Source: Chelatococcus sambhunathii
GTDB lineage: Bacteria > Pseudomonadota > Alphaproteobacteria > Rhizobiales > Beijerinckiaceae
DNA length: 64,000 bases
Assembly (NCBI RefSeq): GCF_001418005.1
Contig: NZ_LIOL01000005.1
Span: forward strand, 248,001 to 312,000
Direction of reading: 5' to 3'
Of this stretch, positions 8,489 through 21,058 are shown piece after piece (position 1 is the first letter of the stretch; each line of letters starts with the position of its first letter). Position numbers and translations under genes: made by a program. The notes under the pieces are model-generated. The model searched no databases, was not told where the DNA came from, and saw only the letters and a program-made list of their open reading frames with translations.

Positions 8489-9340
8489 ATGGTCGAATCC
8501 GGCCGCAAGCTGACTTTCGCCGCCCATGCGGCGCTCATCCTCGGCGTTGCCGCCATGGTGCTGCCGGTGTGGCTCGCCTTCGTGGCGTCCACCCATCCCG
8601 GCACGGACTTCCTCACTGGCCGCATCGGCTTTCTGCCGGGTGCGGCCCTCATCGCCAACTACAAGGAGGCGCTGTTTACCGGCTCCAGCGTCTCCGGCTT
8701 TCCGCCCGTCGGGCCGATGCTGTGGAACAGCTTCGTCATGGCCATGGCGATCGCCATCGGCAAGATCGCCATCTCGCTGCTGTCGGCCTTCGCCATCTGC
8801 TATTTCCGCTTCCCCTTCCGGGTCACGGCTTTCTGGCTCATCTTCATCACGCTGATGTTGCCGGTCGAGGTGCGCATCCTGCCGACCTTCGAGGTCGTGG
8901 CCAATCTCGGCATGCTCAACAGCTATTCGGGCCTCGCCATTCCGTTGATCGCCTCGGCGACGGCGACGTTCCTGTTCCGTCAGGTCTTCATGACTATACC
9001 AGACGAATTGACGGAAGCGGCGCGCATCGACGGGGCGGGGCCGCTACGCTTCTTCTGGTCCATCCTGATGCCGCTGTCGCGCACCAATATTGCCGCGCTT
9101 TTCGTCATCCTCTTCATCTACGGCTGGAACCAGTATCTGTGGCCGCTGCTCGTCACCACGGATCAGAGCTATTACACCATCGTCATGGGCATCCAGCGCC
9201 TCGCGGCCGCGGCGGCCGAGGCCGATCCCGTATGGCACCTCGTCATGACGACGACCATCCTCGCCATGCTGCCTCCCGTCGTGGTGGTCATTGCGATGCA
9301 GCGCCTCTTCGTGAAGGGGCTGGTCGAGACGGAGAAGTAG
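8489..9340 (+). CDS. ugpE: sn-glycerol-3-phosphate ABC transporter permease UgpE
   Basis: Second membrane subunit of the Ugp importer, 283 aa, six predicted membrane segments. The EAA loop reads EAARIDGAGPLRFFWSILMP. The segment TGRIGFLPGAALIANYKEAL near the N-terminus is typical of UgpE. It follows ugpA by 12 nt with a GGGGCGGGG-like ribosome binding site. The operon ends here: after the stop comes about 300 nt without a gene and then an oppositely oriented hydrolase, so ugpC (ATPase) and ugpQ are not linked. Confidence 0.95.
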   Translation: MVESGRKLTFAAHAALILGVAAMVLPVWLAFVASTHPGTDFLTGRIGFLPGAALIANYKEALFTGSSVSGFPPVGPMLWNSFVMAMAIAIGKIAISLLSAFAICYFRFPFRVTAFWLIFITLMLPVEVRILPTFEVVANLGMLNSYSGLAIPLIASATATFLFRQVFMTIPDELTEAARIDGAGPLRFFWSILMPLSRTNIAALFVILFIYGWNQYLWPLLVTTDQSYYTIVMGIQRLAAAAAEADPVWHLVMTTTILAMLPPVVVVIAMQRLFVKGLVETEK

Positions 9341-9468
9341 GCGGCGGCCCCGGCGGCGGGGTGCCGGCACGCGCCCCTCCCGACCGACCGCACGACCGTG
9401 GGCCATGAAAACGCGGATGGCCGGCTTGTGCATTGCGTGGATGCGAAGAGCGCGTAATCCGCACCGCT

Positions 9469-9562
9469 CGTCATGGCCGGGCTTGTCCCGGCCATCGACG
9501 CGTTTGGCGTTGCTCGCACTTTCAAGGTGCGGATGCCCGCAACAAGCGCGGCCATGACGACG
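9469..9562. repeat. Rhizobiales-type interspersed palindromic element
   Basis: Two arms in inverted orientation: CGTCATGGCCGGGCTTGTCC at 9469 and, on the opposite strand, the related CATGGCCGCGCTTGTTGCGG ending near 9560. Each arm contains its own palindrome around CTTGT. Elements of this sequence are dispersed in intergenic regions of many Rhizobiales genomes. It occupies the gene-free 9341-9643 stretch between ugpE and the M20 hydrolase; nothing else is evident there. Confidence 0.8.
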
Positions 9563-9643
9563 GGACCGATGACAGACCGCTGACGAAGCACCTTTATGCG
9601 TTTCTAGCCGGACAGGGCGGCAGGTTCCAGCCGTTCCCTGCCC

Positions 9644-10900
9644 TCACCCGTTGCGCGCGGCAAAAGCCTTGATGGCGTCCACAAGGACGCGCACGGCGAC
9701 ATCCGCGTCGTCGACGGTGATCGACTCAGCCGGATTGTGACTGATGCCGCCTTTGCAGCGCACGAAGACCATTGCCGAAGGGCACAGGCGCGCCATGGCC
9801 ATGGCGTCGTGGCCGGCACCCGACGGCAGGTGCCGCGCGCCGATGCCCTGGCCCGTGACGGCCGTCTCCAGCGCGCGCATCAGGCCGGCGTCCATGGCGG
9901 TGGCAGGGGCGTCGAAATAGAGGTCGAGATCGAGCGCCACATGGCGCCGGGCGGCGATGTCGCGCATCTCGGCCACCATTTCCTCGACAATGGCGTGGCG
10001 CACGGGATCGTCCGGCGCGCGCACGTCGAGCATGAAGTCGACGCGGCCGGGAATGACGTTGGAGGCGTTGGGCGCCACCTTGGCCATGCCGATCGTCGCG
10101 ACGGTCGAGGGATCACGGGCGCCGATGCGTTCGACGGCGAGGTTCATCTCGCTCAGCGCGGCGAAGGCATCGCGCCGCAGCGCCATCGGCACGGTGCCGG
10201 CGTGGCCGGCCTCGCCCGTCACCACGCCGCGCGCCCGGGTGATGCCGTTGATCGCGCTGACGATGCCGACCGGCAGGTTCTCGCGCTCCAGCACCGGTCC
10301 CTGCTCGATGTGGAATTCGATGTAGCCCTTGACGGAGCTCGGATCGCGGCCGAGCTGCGTCACGGCCTCGGGGTCGCCGCCGAAGGCGAGCAGGGCCTCG
10401 CGCAGGCTCATCCCGTCGTAGTCCCTGCCATCGAGCCAGGCTCGGTCGTAGGTGCCCGCGATCGCCTGCGAGGTCGAGAGATTGGTGGGGAAGCGGACGT
10501 TCTCCTCGTCGCCGAAGGCCAGCACTTCGATGGCAAAGGGCATGCGCTCCCCGCGCCGGGCGAGCTCCTCGACGGCGACGATGCCAGCCAGCACCCCAAG
10601 CATGCCGTCATAGCTGCCGGCATCGACCACGGTGTCGATGTGCGAACCGACGAGGAGCGCGGGCGCGCCCGGCTCGATCCCCTCGTAGCGGCCGACGACA
10701 GTGCCGGCGGCGTCGATATGCGCGCTCATGCCCGCCGCCTCCATCATGCGCATCACCGCTTCGGCGGCGGCGCGATGGGCCGGCGACAGGTAGAGGCGCG
10801 TCAGGCGCCCCGGCTCGTCGGTATATTGATTGAGATCGGCGGCGAGCGTCATCAGGCGCTCGCCGAGCACGGTGGTGGGCAGGGGCGGCATGGCGATCAT
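9644..10900 (-). CDS. M20-family Zn-dependent amidohydrolase (allantoate amidohydrolase / N-carbamoyl-L-amino-acid hydrolase type)
   Basis: Predicted cytosolic amidase that hydrolyses an N-carbamoyl or ureido group. About 418 aa. Metal ligands are visible in VGSHIDTVVDAGSYDG, in the DEE of FGDEENVRFP, and in EFHIEQGPVLE. The dimerisation domain carries GEAGHAGTVPMALRRDA, and the C-terminus has PSGAGHDAMAMA and ISHNPAES. All are signatures of the AllC/HyuC subfamily. ATG codons at 10900, 10891 and 10927 are possible starts; none has a strong ribosome binding site, and 10900 or 10891 fits family length best. The head-to-tail SDR gene upstream may share its transcript. Allantoate, carbamoyl-amino acid and ureidoglycine substrates cannot be separated here. 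Confidence 0.88.
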   Translation of the reverse strand: MIAMPPLPTTVLGERLMTLAADLNQYTDEPGRLTRLYLSPAHRAAAEAVMRMMEAAGMSAHIDAAGTVVGRYEGIEPGAPALLVGSHIDTVVDAGSYDGMLGVLAGIVAVEELARRGERMPFAIEVLAFGDEENVRFPTNLSTSQAIAGTYDRAWLDGRDYDGMSLREALLAFGGDPEAVTQLGRDPSSVKGYIEFHIEQGPVLERENLPVGIVSAINGITRARGVVTGEAGHAGTVPMALRRDAFAALSEMNLAVERIGARDPSTVATIGMAKVAPNASNVIPGRVDFMLDVRAPDDPVRHAIVEEMVAEMRDIAARRHVALDLDLYFDAPATAMDAGLMRALETAVTGQGIGARHLPSGAGHDAMAMARLCPSAMVFVRCKGGISHNPAESITVDDADVAVRVLVDAIKAFAARNG

Positions 10901-10950
10901 GGGGGTCAAGCTAGCGGGCCACGCCATGCCGCTCAAGCGCCATCAATAGA

Positions 10951-11700
10951 TCAATAGGTGGCGCGCCCGCCGGACAGATCGAAGACGGCGCCCGTGGTGA
11001 AGCTGTTGTCCTCCGAGGCGAGGAAGGCCACCATGCTTGCTACTTCCTCCACCTCGACGAAGCGTCCGCGCGGGATCTTCGACAGCATGTATTCAATGAA
11101 CTCCTCGCTCACCTGCTCGAGGATTCGCGTCTTGGCGGTGGCCGGCGTGATGCAGTTGACGGCGATGTTGCGGTCGGCGAGCTCCTTGCCGAGCGACTTG
11201 GTGAAGCCGATGACGGCGGCCTTGGACGCCGAATAGGCCGAGGCATTGGGATTGCCCTCCTTGCCGGCAATCGAGGCGACCAGCACGATGCGGCCGTAGT
11301 TGCGCGCGCGCATGCCGGGCACCAGCGCGCGGCAGCAATGGAAGGTGCCGTCGACATTGATCCGCTGCACGCGCGCCCATTCCTCGAGCGGGTATTCCCA
11401 GGCCTTGAAGGTTGGCCCGGCGATGCCGGCGCTGTTGACGAGGATGTCGACGGCCCCATGCGCCGCCTCCGCCGCCCTGGCGGCAGCCTCGACAGCGGCA
11501 TAGTCGGTGATGTCGACGGCGCGGGCCGAGACGTCCGCGCCCATCTCCTTGGCTGTCGCTTCGGCCAGCGCGCCGTCACGGTCCCACAACTCGACGTGTT
11601 TCGCGCCGGAGGCCTTGAAGCGCTCGGCCACGGCTCGGCCGATGCCCTGGGCACCGCCCGTGACGACTGCCACACGCCCCTTCAAATCGATTTGATTCAT
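10951..11700 (-). CDS. short-chain dehydrogenase/reductase (FabG-like)
   Basis: Classical SDR of 249 aa. It has the NAD(P)-binding TGGAQGIG (about residues 14-21), the NSAGIAG loop, catalytic Ser in VASIAG, and the YSASKAA pair (Tyr and Lys). A three-part C-terminus ends in DLSGGRATY. It reduces or oxidises a secondary alcohol or sugar acid. It lies in the same direction as the gluconate-5-dehydrogenase-like SDR upstream (36-nt gap) and the M20 hydrolase downstream. A perfect palindrome, CAAATCGATTTG, overlaps codons 3-6. The substrate is unknown; a sugar-acid role is suggested by the neighbour only. Confidence 0.88.
   Translation of the reverse strand: MNQIDLKGRVAVVTGGAQGIGRAVAERFKASGAKHVELWDRDGALAEATAKEMGADVSARAVDITDYAAVEAAARAAEAAHGAVDILVNSAGIAGPTFKAWEYPLEEWARVQRINVDGTFHCCRALVPGMRARNYGRIVLVASIAGKEGNPNASAYSASKAAVIGFTKSLGKELADRNIAVNCITPATAKTRILEQVSEEFIEYMLSKIPRGRFVEVEEVASMVAFLASEDNSFTTGAVFDLSGGRATY
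11683..11694. promoter_or_regulatory. perfect palindrome CAAATCGATTTG at the start of the SDR gene
   Basis: A 12-bp perfect inverted repeat with a central CG lies within codons 3-6 of the SDR gene. It resembles LacI-family operators and partly matches the CAAATCGATTCAAA element before uxaC (59452). It could be coincidence, because it also encodes conserved-looking residues. Confidence 0.3.
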
Positions 11701-11736
11701 GCGTTTCCTTCCCGGTTGTCACGTTTCAGCGCGAGA

Positions 11737-12504
11737 TCAGAGCGAGGCGGTGACGCCGCCGTCGACATAGAGCACGTGGCCAGTCACGAAGTCCGAGGCC
11801 GGCGCGGAGAGATAGATGGCGGCGCCGGCGAGTTCGTCCACCTCGCCCCAGCGGCCGAGCGGCGTGCGCTTGGTCAGCCAGGCGGTGAAGTCGGCGTTCT
11901 CGACGAGGGCGCTGTTCATCTCGGTGGCGAAAAAGCCGGGGCCGATGCCGTTGACGCGGATGCCGTGGCGGCCCCAGTCCGCCGCCATGCCCTTGGTCAG
12001 CATCTTCACCGCGCCCTTGCTCGCGGCATAGGGCGCGATGGTCGGACGCGCGAGCTCGCTGATGACGGAGCAGATGTTGATGATCTTGCCGTAGCCGCGC
12101 GGGATCATGTGCCGCGCCGCCGCCTGGCCGACGTAATAGACGCTGTCGAGATTGGTGTGGATGATCTGGTGCCAGTCCTCGTCGGCGAAATCCTCCAGCG
12201 GGGCGCGGCGCTGGATGCCGGCGTTGTTGACGAGGATGGTGAGCGGCCCGACCTCATGCTCGATGCGGGCGACGCCCTCGCGCGCCGCCGTGGCGTCGGT
12301 CACGTCGAACGGCATCGCCACCGCCTCGCCACCCGCCGCGCGGATGAGCCCGGCCGCCTTGTCGAGCTTGGCCGCGTCACGGCCGTTGAGGACGACGCGC
12401 GCGCCCGCCGCGGCAAGGCCGCGGGCGATGGCGAGCCCGATGCCCTGGCCCGAGCCCGTGACGAGGGCCGTCCGGCCCGACAGATCGAAGATCGATAGTG
12501 TCAT
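11737..12504 (-). CDS. SDR oxidoreductase, gluconate 5-dehydrogenase-like
   Basis: This 255-aa SDR matches the gluconate 5-dehydrogenase (Ga5DH/IdnO) branch: FDLSGRTALVTGSGQGIGLA at the N-terminus, NNAGIQRRAP, the SVISE catalytic Ser region, YAASKGAVKMLTKGMA, and PGFFATEM. It would interconvert gluconate and 5-ketogluconate or a similar sugar acid using NAD(P)H. The ATG at 12502-12504 has a strong GGGGGAGGTGGG ribosome binding site, so the longer open frame upstream is not used. It sits upstream of a second SDR and an M20 hydrolase in the same direction, probably one operon. The substrate is inferred from family resemblance. Confidence 0.9.
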   Translation of the reverse strand: MTLSIFDLSGRTALVTGSGQGIGLAIARGLAAAGARVVLNGRDAAKLDKAAGLIRAAGGEAVAMPFDVTDATAAREGVARIEHEVGPLTILVNNAGIQRRAPLEDFADEDWHQIIHTNLDSVYYVGQAAARHMIPRGYGKIINICSVISELARPTIAPYAASKGAVKMLTKGMAADWGRHGIRVNGIGPGFFATEMNSALVENADFTAWLTKRTPLGRWGEVDELAGAAIYLSAPASDFVTGHVLYVDGGVTASL

Positions 12505-12633
12505 CCCACCTCCCCCGTCAGTGGCATCCGCCGCCGTGCGCCGGATGCTCGTTGAGGGCATGTGACGACGCGGGGGCGGCCAGCGTCAAGCCGCGGGCGA
12601 GCCGGGTTGGCATGTCCGCGACGCAGGGCGGCC

Positions 12634-16488
<3,855 letters not shown>

Positions 16489-16502
16489 GGAATGTTCCCT
16501 CC

Positions 16503-16528
16503 GGTTCGGCTTCTTGCGGTTCGGCTTC
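16503..16528 (-). repeat. two 11-bp direct repeats upstream of glpK
   Basis: GGTTCGGCTTC occurs at 16503-16513 and 16518-16528, a 15-bp period, just before the glpK ribosome binding site. It may be a leader element or regulator site, or simple slippage; nothing in the sequence decides. Confidence 0.45.
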
Positions 16529-16572
16529 CTGTTGTGGCCGACGCTAGCGGATGCGCATCGCCCGCACCAGAA

Positions 16573-16596
16573 CCGCTCCGATCCTGATCGGAGCGG
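16573..16596 (-). terminator. hairpin after glpD
   Basis: CCGCTCCGATC-CT-GATCGGAGCGG is a perfect 11-bp inverted repeat 12 nt beyond the glpD stop on the minus strand, followed by TTCTGG. The tight centre implies a 4-6 nt loop. It could terminate or attenuate transcription between glpD and glpK. Confidence 0.6.
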
Positions 16597-16607
16597 GCTG
16601 CAGCCGC

Positions 16608-18179
16608 TCAGGCCGCTTGCCTGAGCCGCGCGGCCATGAAATCGTCGAGCGCGGCCGCCTCCTCCCGGGTCAGGCGCAGACCGAGCTTGGAGCGGCGCCA
16701 CAGGACGTCCTCGGCTGTCATCGCCCATTCCTCGCGCATGAGATAGTCCACCTCGCGCTCGCTGAGACCGGCGCCGAACTGGCGGCCGAGGTCTGCCATG
16801 GCGCGGGCCCCCTCGAGGATGGCGAAGGCCCGCGTGCCGTAAGCTCGAGCAAGGCGCGCCGCGATGCCACCGCCGAGATAGGGATGCTCGCCCGCGATGC
16901 GGCGGGTCAGCGCGTCGTAGCCGTCATGCGGGAAATCTCCGCCCGGCAGCGGCGCACCCGCCGTCCACCCGGCCTTGGCCCGCGCCGCCTCGGGCAGTTG
17001 CGGCGCAAGCTTGTCGAGCACGGCCTCGGCGAGCCGGCGGTAGGTGGTGATCTTGCCGCCGAAGACGGAGAGGAGGAAGGGTTCGTTTCCCTCGCCCTCG
17101 CGCTTGAGCACGTAGTCGCGCGTCGCCTCCTGAGCCTTGGAGGCGCCGTCGTCGTAGAGCGGTCGCACGCCCGAATAGGTCCACACCACGTCCTCGCGCC
17201 GCACGGGTTTGGCGAAATATTCGCTCGCGGCGGCACAGAGATAGCCGATCTCCTCCTCGCTCGCCCTGACGGCGGCGGGGTCGCCGCGATAGTCGCGATC
17301 CGTCGTACCGATGAGCGTGAAGTCGTGCTCGTAAGGGATGGCGAAGACGATGCGGCCGTCGCTGTTCTGAAAAATGTAGCAGCGGTCGTGATCGAAGAGC
17401 TTCGGCAGGACGATGTGGCTGCCCTGCACGAGGCGTACGCCCGCCGGGGCCTTCTCGCGCACGATGCCGGCCAGCACGTCGGCCACCCAGGGGCCGGCGG
17501 CATTGACCAGCATGCGGGCCTTCACCGTCATCCGGGCGCCGTCGCTGCGCCGCTCGGCGGTGACGAGCCAATGGTCGGTGCGCCGCTCGGCGCCGATGAC
17601 GCGCGTGCGCGGGTGGATGGCGGCGCCGCGCTCGGCCGCGTCGCGGGCATTGAGCACGACGAGGCGCGCGTCCTCCACCCAGCAGTCGGAATATTCGAAG
17701 GCGGTGGCATAGCCGCCCTTGAGCGGCCGGCCGGCCGGATCGTGGCGCAGGTCGAGGCGGCGCGTCGCCGGCAGCAGCTTGCGGCCGCCGATATGGTCGT
17801 AGAGGAAGAGGCCGAGGCGCAGCATCCAGGCGGGGCGCAGCCCGGCATGGTGCGGCAGCACGAAGCGCAGCGGCCGGATGATGTGGGGCGCGAGCTTCCA
17901 CAGCACCTCGCGCTCCATCAGCGCCTCGCGCACCAGGCGAAACTCGTAATATTCGAGATAGCGCAGGCCGCCGTGGATGAGCTTGGTGGAAGCGGAGGAG
18001 GTGGCGCTGGCAAGGTCGTTCTGCTCGAAGAGGATGGTCGAAAGCCCCCGCCCGGCCGCATCGCGTGCGATGCCGCAGCCGTTGACGCCCCCTCCGATGA
18101 TGGCGAGGTCGAAGACCTTCTCTTGCACGCCTTGGCTCCGCTCGCTTGCCCCGATCGCGCGGCCACCAGCCGCGCTCAT
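16608..18179 (-). CDS. glpD: aerobic glycerol-3-phosphate dehydrogenase
   Basis: Membrane-associated FAD enzyme oxidising sn-glycerol-3-phosphate to dihydroxyacetone phosphate and passing electrons to quinone. It has 523 aa. The FAD motif is [20 protein letters not shown] (about residues 25-44), followed by [40 protein letters not shown] and the C-terminal [13 protein letters not shown], all diagnostic of GlpD. The ATG at 18177-18179 is preferred by family length. Five CGAAA/TTTCG half-sites just upstream suggest repression by a GlpR-type DeoR regulator. It is followed by glpK in the same direction. Confidence 0.97.
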   Translation of the reverse strand: MSAAGGRAIGASERSQGVQEKVFDLAIIGGGVNGCGIARDAAGRGLSTILFEQNDLASATSSASTKLIHGGLRYLEYYEFRLVREALMEREVLWKLAPHIIRPLRFVLPHHAGLRPAWMLRLGLFLYDHIGGRKLLPATRRLDLRHDPAGRPLKGGYATAFEYSDCWVEDARLVVLNARDAAERGAAIHPRTRVIGAERRTDHWLVTAERRSDGARMTVKARMLVNAAGPWVADVLAGIVREKAPAGVRLVQGSHIVLPKLFDHDRCYIFQNSDGRIVFAIPYEHDFTLIGTTDRDYRGDPAAVRASEEEIGYLCAAASEYFAKPVRREDVVWTYSGVRPLYDDGASKAQEATRDYVLKREGEGNEPFLLSVFGGKITTYRRLAEAVLDKLAPQLPEAARAKAGWTAGAPLPGGDFPHDGYDALTRRIAGEHPYLGGGIAARLARAYGTRAFAILEGARAMADLGRQFGAGLSEREVDYLMREEWAMTAEDVLWRRSKLGLRLTREEAAALDDFMAARLRQAA

Positions 18180-18199
18180 TCAACCTGCGGCAGCATAAA

Positions 18200-18248
18200 C
18201 GAAATGCCTATCGAAAACAATTCGGCCACAACGAAAGCGAAAACGAAA
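18200..18248 (-). promoter_or_regulatory. GlpR-like operator array upstream of glpD
   Basis: CGAAA half-sites (TTTCG on the glpD strand) occur at 18200, 18212, 18232, 18238 and 18244. Spacings of 12, 20, 6 and 6 bp put copies on related helix faces. The 18231-18250 block nearly repeats the element upstream of ugpB. Clustered TTTCG repeats are typical of DeoR-family GlpR operators. Confidence 0.65.
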
Positions 18249-18267
18249 GATATCGCGACGGGAACGC

Positions 18268-19176
18268 TCAGCCGACCCGCGCGTGGTCCGCGAGATAATC
18301 GAGGAACACGCGCACCCGGGCTGGCAGTTGTGCGCCCTGGCCGATGAAGACGGCATGGATCGTTTCGGTATCGCCGGGATTCATGTCGGCCAGCACCTCG
18401 ACGAGCCGGCCGGCGGCGAGGTCCGGCCCGATGTGGAAATGCGACAGACGGGCAAGGCCCGCCCCGGCGAGCGCGAGCCGGCGCGCGCTCTCGCCGTCGC
18501 CGACGAGGACATTGCCCACGGGCGGCACGGTGACGGTCGCGCCTGAAGCGTCGCGAAAAGGCCAGCCGGCGACGAGGCGGGTGAAGTTGAAGGCGATGCG
18601 GTTGTGCCTTTCGAGCTCCTCGAGCGTCGCCGGCGCGCCGTGGCGGGCGAGATAGTCCGGCGAGGCGACGACGGCCATGCGGCTCTCGCCGAGCTTGCGG
18701 GCGATGAGGGGCGAGGCGCGCATGGGCCCGACGCGGATGGCGACGTCGGCGCGCTCGTCGATGAGGTCGATGACCATGTCGGTCGCGACGATGTCGAGGG
18801 TGATCTCGGGATAGAGCGTGAGGAAGCCGGGCACAAGCGGCATCAGCCAGTGCAGCCCGAAGGGCACGTTGCTGTTGACGCGCACCCGCCCGCGCGGCAC
18901 GGCGCCCGCCGCCACCTCGCGCTCGGCTTCCGCGATCGCGGCGAGGACGGCGCGGCAGCGGCCGTAGAACGCCTCGCCCTCGGGCGTGAGCCGCAGCTGG
19001 CGCGTGGAGCGGTGCACGAGCCGCGCGCCGAGCCGACCTTCGAGCCGCGCCACGAGCTTGCTGACCGCCGAGGGCGTCATGCCGATGCGGCGCGCCGCGG
19101 CCGAGAAGCTGCCGAGCTCGACGACGCGCGCGAAGACCTCCATCTCGCCGGAGCGGTTGATGTCGAGACGACTCAT
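18268..19176 (-). CDS. LysR-family transcriptional regulator
   Basis: This 302-aa regulator has the winged helix in residues about 8-68 (GSFSAAARRIGMTPSAVSK is the recognition region) and an effector domain from about 92 to the C-terminus (RVRVNSNVPFGLHWLMP). It belongs to the large group of LysR proteins that sit divergent from a single oxidoreductase gene. The divergent partner here is the aldo/keto reductase at 19310, with a 133-nt shared intergenic region. Regulation of that gene is the most economical inference. Inducer unknown. Confidence 0.92.
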   Translation of the reverse strand: MSRLDINRSGEMEVFARVVELGSFSAAARRIGMTPSAVSKLVARLEGRLGARLVHRSTRQLRLTPEGEAFYGRCRAVLAAIAEAEREVAAGAVPRGRVRVNSNVPFGLHWLMPLVPGFLTLYPEITLDIVATDMVIDLIDERADVAIRVGPMRASPLIARKLGESRMAVVASPDYLARHGAPATLEELERHNRIAFNFTRLVAGWPFRDASGATVTVPPVGNVLVGDGESARRLALAGAGLARLSHFHIGPDLAAGRLVEVLADMNPGDTETIHAVFIGQGAQLPARVRVFLDYLADHARVG

Positions 19177-19309
19177 GACGCCGTTCTATCCCGTTCGATG
19201 TGAACTGAAGTCACAGATCCTGTGCCTTCCACCATGCTAGTTCACGCCGCCGGCCGGTTCCATCTCTCACCGCGAGCGGCCGGATGGCCAGACGAGCAGG
19301 AGATGGACG

Positions 19310-20344
19310 ATGGAATTCAGGCGGTTGGGAGCATCGGGGCTGAAGGTGCCGGTCCTGTCCTTCGGCGCGGGGACCTTTGCGGGCAAGGGGCCGCTCTTCG
19401 GCGCCTGGGGCAACACGGATGCCGACGAGGCGCGCCGTCTCCTCGACATCTGCCTCGAGGCCGGGCTCAACCTGTTCGACACGGCCGATGTCTATTCCGA
19501 TGGCGCCTCGGAGGAGGTGCTGGGCGAGGCGATCCGCGGCCGGCGCGACAAGGTGCTGATCTCCACCAAGACGGCGCTGCCCATGGGCGAGGGGCCGAAC
19601 GACGCCGGCGCCTCGCGCGCCCGCCTCGTGACGGCGACCGAGGATGCGCTGCGCCGCCTCGGCACGGACTACATCGACCTCCTGCAGCTGCACGCCTTCG
19701 ACGCCGGCACGCCCGTGGAGGAAGTGCTGGCGACGCTGGACGCGCTCGTGCGCGCCGGCAAGGTGCGCTATGTCGGTGTCTCCAACTTCGCCGGCTGGCA
19801 GCTCATGAAGTCCCTTGCCCTTGCCGAGCGGCATGGCTGGCCGCGCTACGTGGCCCATCAGATCTATTATTCGCTCGTCGGCCGCGACTACGAGTGGGAC
19901 CTGATGCCGCTTGCGCAGGACCAGGGCGTCGGCGCCCTCGTCTGGAGCCCGCTCGGCTGGGGCCGCCTGACCGGCAAGATCCGCCGCGGCGCGCCCGTGC
20001 CCGCTGGCAGCCGCCTCAACGAAACCGCCGATTTCGGCCCGCCGGTGCCGGAGGAGCGGCTCTACCGCGTCGTCGACGCGCTCGACGAGATCGCCGCCGA
20101 GACCGGCCGCACGGTGCCGCAGATCGCCCTCAACTGGCTCATCGCGCGCCCGACGGTGGCCTCCGTCATCATCGGCGCGCGCAACGAGGCGCAGCTGCGC
20201 GACAACCTCGGCGCCCTGGGCTGGCGCCTCACCGCCGAGCAGATGGCGAAGCTCGACGCGGCGAGCCGCGTGACGCCGCCCTATCCGCATTTCCCCTATC
20301 ACCGGCAGGAGGGTTTTGCGCGGCTCAACCCGCCGATGGTGTGA
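19310..20344 (+). CDS. aldo/keto reductase
   Basis: This 344-aa NADP(H)-dependent aldo/keto reductase has a TIM barrel. Motifs: SFGAGTFAG (N-terminus), FDTADVYSDGASEE (catalytic Asp and Tyr), ISTKTALPMGEG (Lys), DLLQLHAFD (His), GVSNFAGWQLMK and IIGARNEAQLRDNLGA (cofactor 2'-phosphate area). It belongs to the YajO/YhdN-like group that reduces aldehydes or quinones. It is divergent from a LysR regulator. Which aldehyde it reduces is not evident. Confidence 0.92.
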   Translation: MEFRRLGASGLKVPVLSFGAGTFAGKGPLFGAWGNTDADEARRLLDICLEAGLNLFDTADVYSDGASEEVLGEAIRGRRDKVLISTKTALPMGEGPNDAGASRARLVTATEDALRRLGTDYIDLLQLHAFDAGTPVEEVLATLDALVRAGKVRYVGVSNFAGWQLMKSLALAERHGWPRYVAHQIYYSLVGRDYEWDLMPLAQDQGVGALVWSPLGWGRLTGKIRRGAPVPAGSRLNETADFGPPVPEERLYRVVDALDEIAAETGRTVPQIALNWLIARPTVASVIIGARNEAQLRDNLGALGWRLTAEQMAKLDAASRVTPPYPHFPYHRQEGFARLNPPMV

Positions 20345-20450
20345 GGGCGGTTCCGCCCCGCGCCGCTGTGCAGGAGCGATGCGGCCGGCGATTGTGGTAA
20401 AGGACGGGCGGCGGCCCCCCTCCCGGCCGTCGCCGCCTTGGAAAGCTTCG

Positions 20451-20924
20451 ATGCCCGATAGACCCGCCGTGCTCTTCGTCTGCCTTGGCAACATCTGCCG
20501 CTCGCCGCTGGCGGAGGCGGCCATGCGGGCCGAGGCGTCGCGGGCGGGGCTCGACCTCCTCGTCGATTCGGCCGGCACGGAGCACTGGCACGTCGGCAAG
20601 GCGCCCGGCAGGCGGGCGCAGGCCGTGGCCGCCCGCAACGGCATCGACATCAGCGGCTATCGCGCCCGGCAGGTGGTGCGCGAGGACTTTTTGCATTTCA
20701 CCCATGTCGTGGCGCTCGACCACGACAATCTCGCCCGGCTCCTCGCGTTGCGCCCGGCAGGCGCAGGCGCCGAAGTGAGCCTGCTGCTCGACCACGTTCC
20801 CGGCCGCGCCGGCGAGGCGGTGGCTGATCCCTATTACGGCGAAGCGGCCGGCTTCGACACGACCTGGGCGGATGTAACGGCGGGCGCGCGGGGGCTCGTG
20901 GCGCGGCTGTCGGGAGTTTTGTGA
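20451..20924 (+). CDS. low-molecular-weight protein-tyrosine phosphatase
   Basis: This 157-aa cytosolic phosphatase has its P-loop near the N-terminus: VCLGNICRSP (nucleophile Cys11, Arg17). The general-acid loop is VADPYYGEAAGFD near residue 125. It dephosphorylates tyrosine-phosphorylated proteins or small phosphoesters. The ATG at 20451 places the P-loop at the usual distance from the N-terminus, so earlier in-frame starts are not used. No kinase or capsule genes lie nearby, so the target is unknown. Confidence 0.93.
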   Translation: MPDRPAVLFVCLGNICRSPLAEAAMRAEASRAGLDLLVDSAGTEHWHVGKAPGRRAQAVAARNGIDISGYRARQVVREDFLHFTHVVALDHDNLARLLALRPAGAGAEVSLLLDHVPGRAGEAVADPYYGEAAGFDTTWADVTAGARGLVARLSGVL

Positions 20925-21019
20925 GGCGGGCGGAAACGGCCGTGCCGGGGGATGGACTCGTCAGCGGTCCGTTCGCGCCACGGATCGCAAGATGATGCCC
21001 GGCCGCTCGGGTCTCCACC

Positions 21020-21058
21020 TTGACATGCCGCTATTTATATAACATGATATATAACATG
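21020..21058 (+). promoter_or_regulatory. MarR-gene promoter with tandem 11-bp operator repeat
   Basis: TTGACA (21020-21025) is followed after 17 bp by CATGAT, a passable -10. TATATAACATG occurs twice, at 21036-21046 and 21048-21058, a perfect 12-bp period overlapping the -10 and the proposed start codon. It stands out as strongly AT-rich in GC-rich surroundings. Autorepression by the downstream MarR protein is the likely purpose. Confidence 0.6.

Noticed and set aside
10901-10936. TTG start at 10936 for the M20 hydrolase
   Set aside because: No ribosome binding site and the added residues are not part of the family; later ATG codons fit better.
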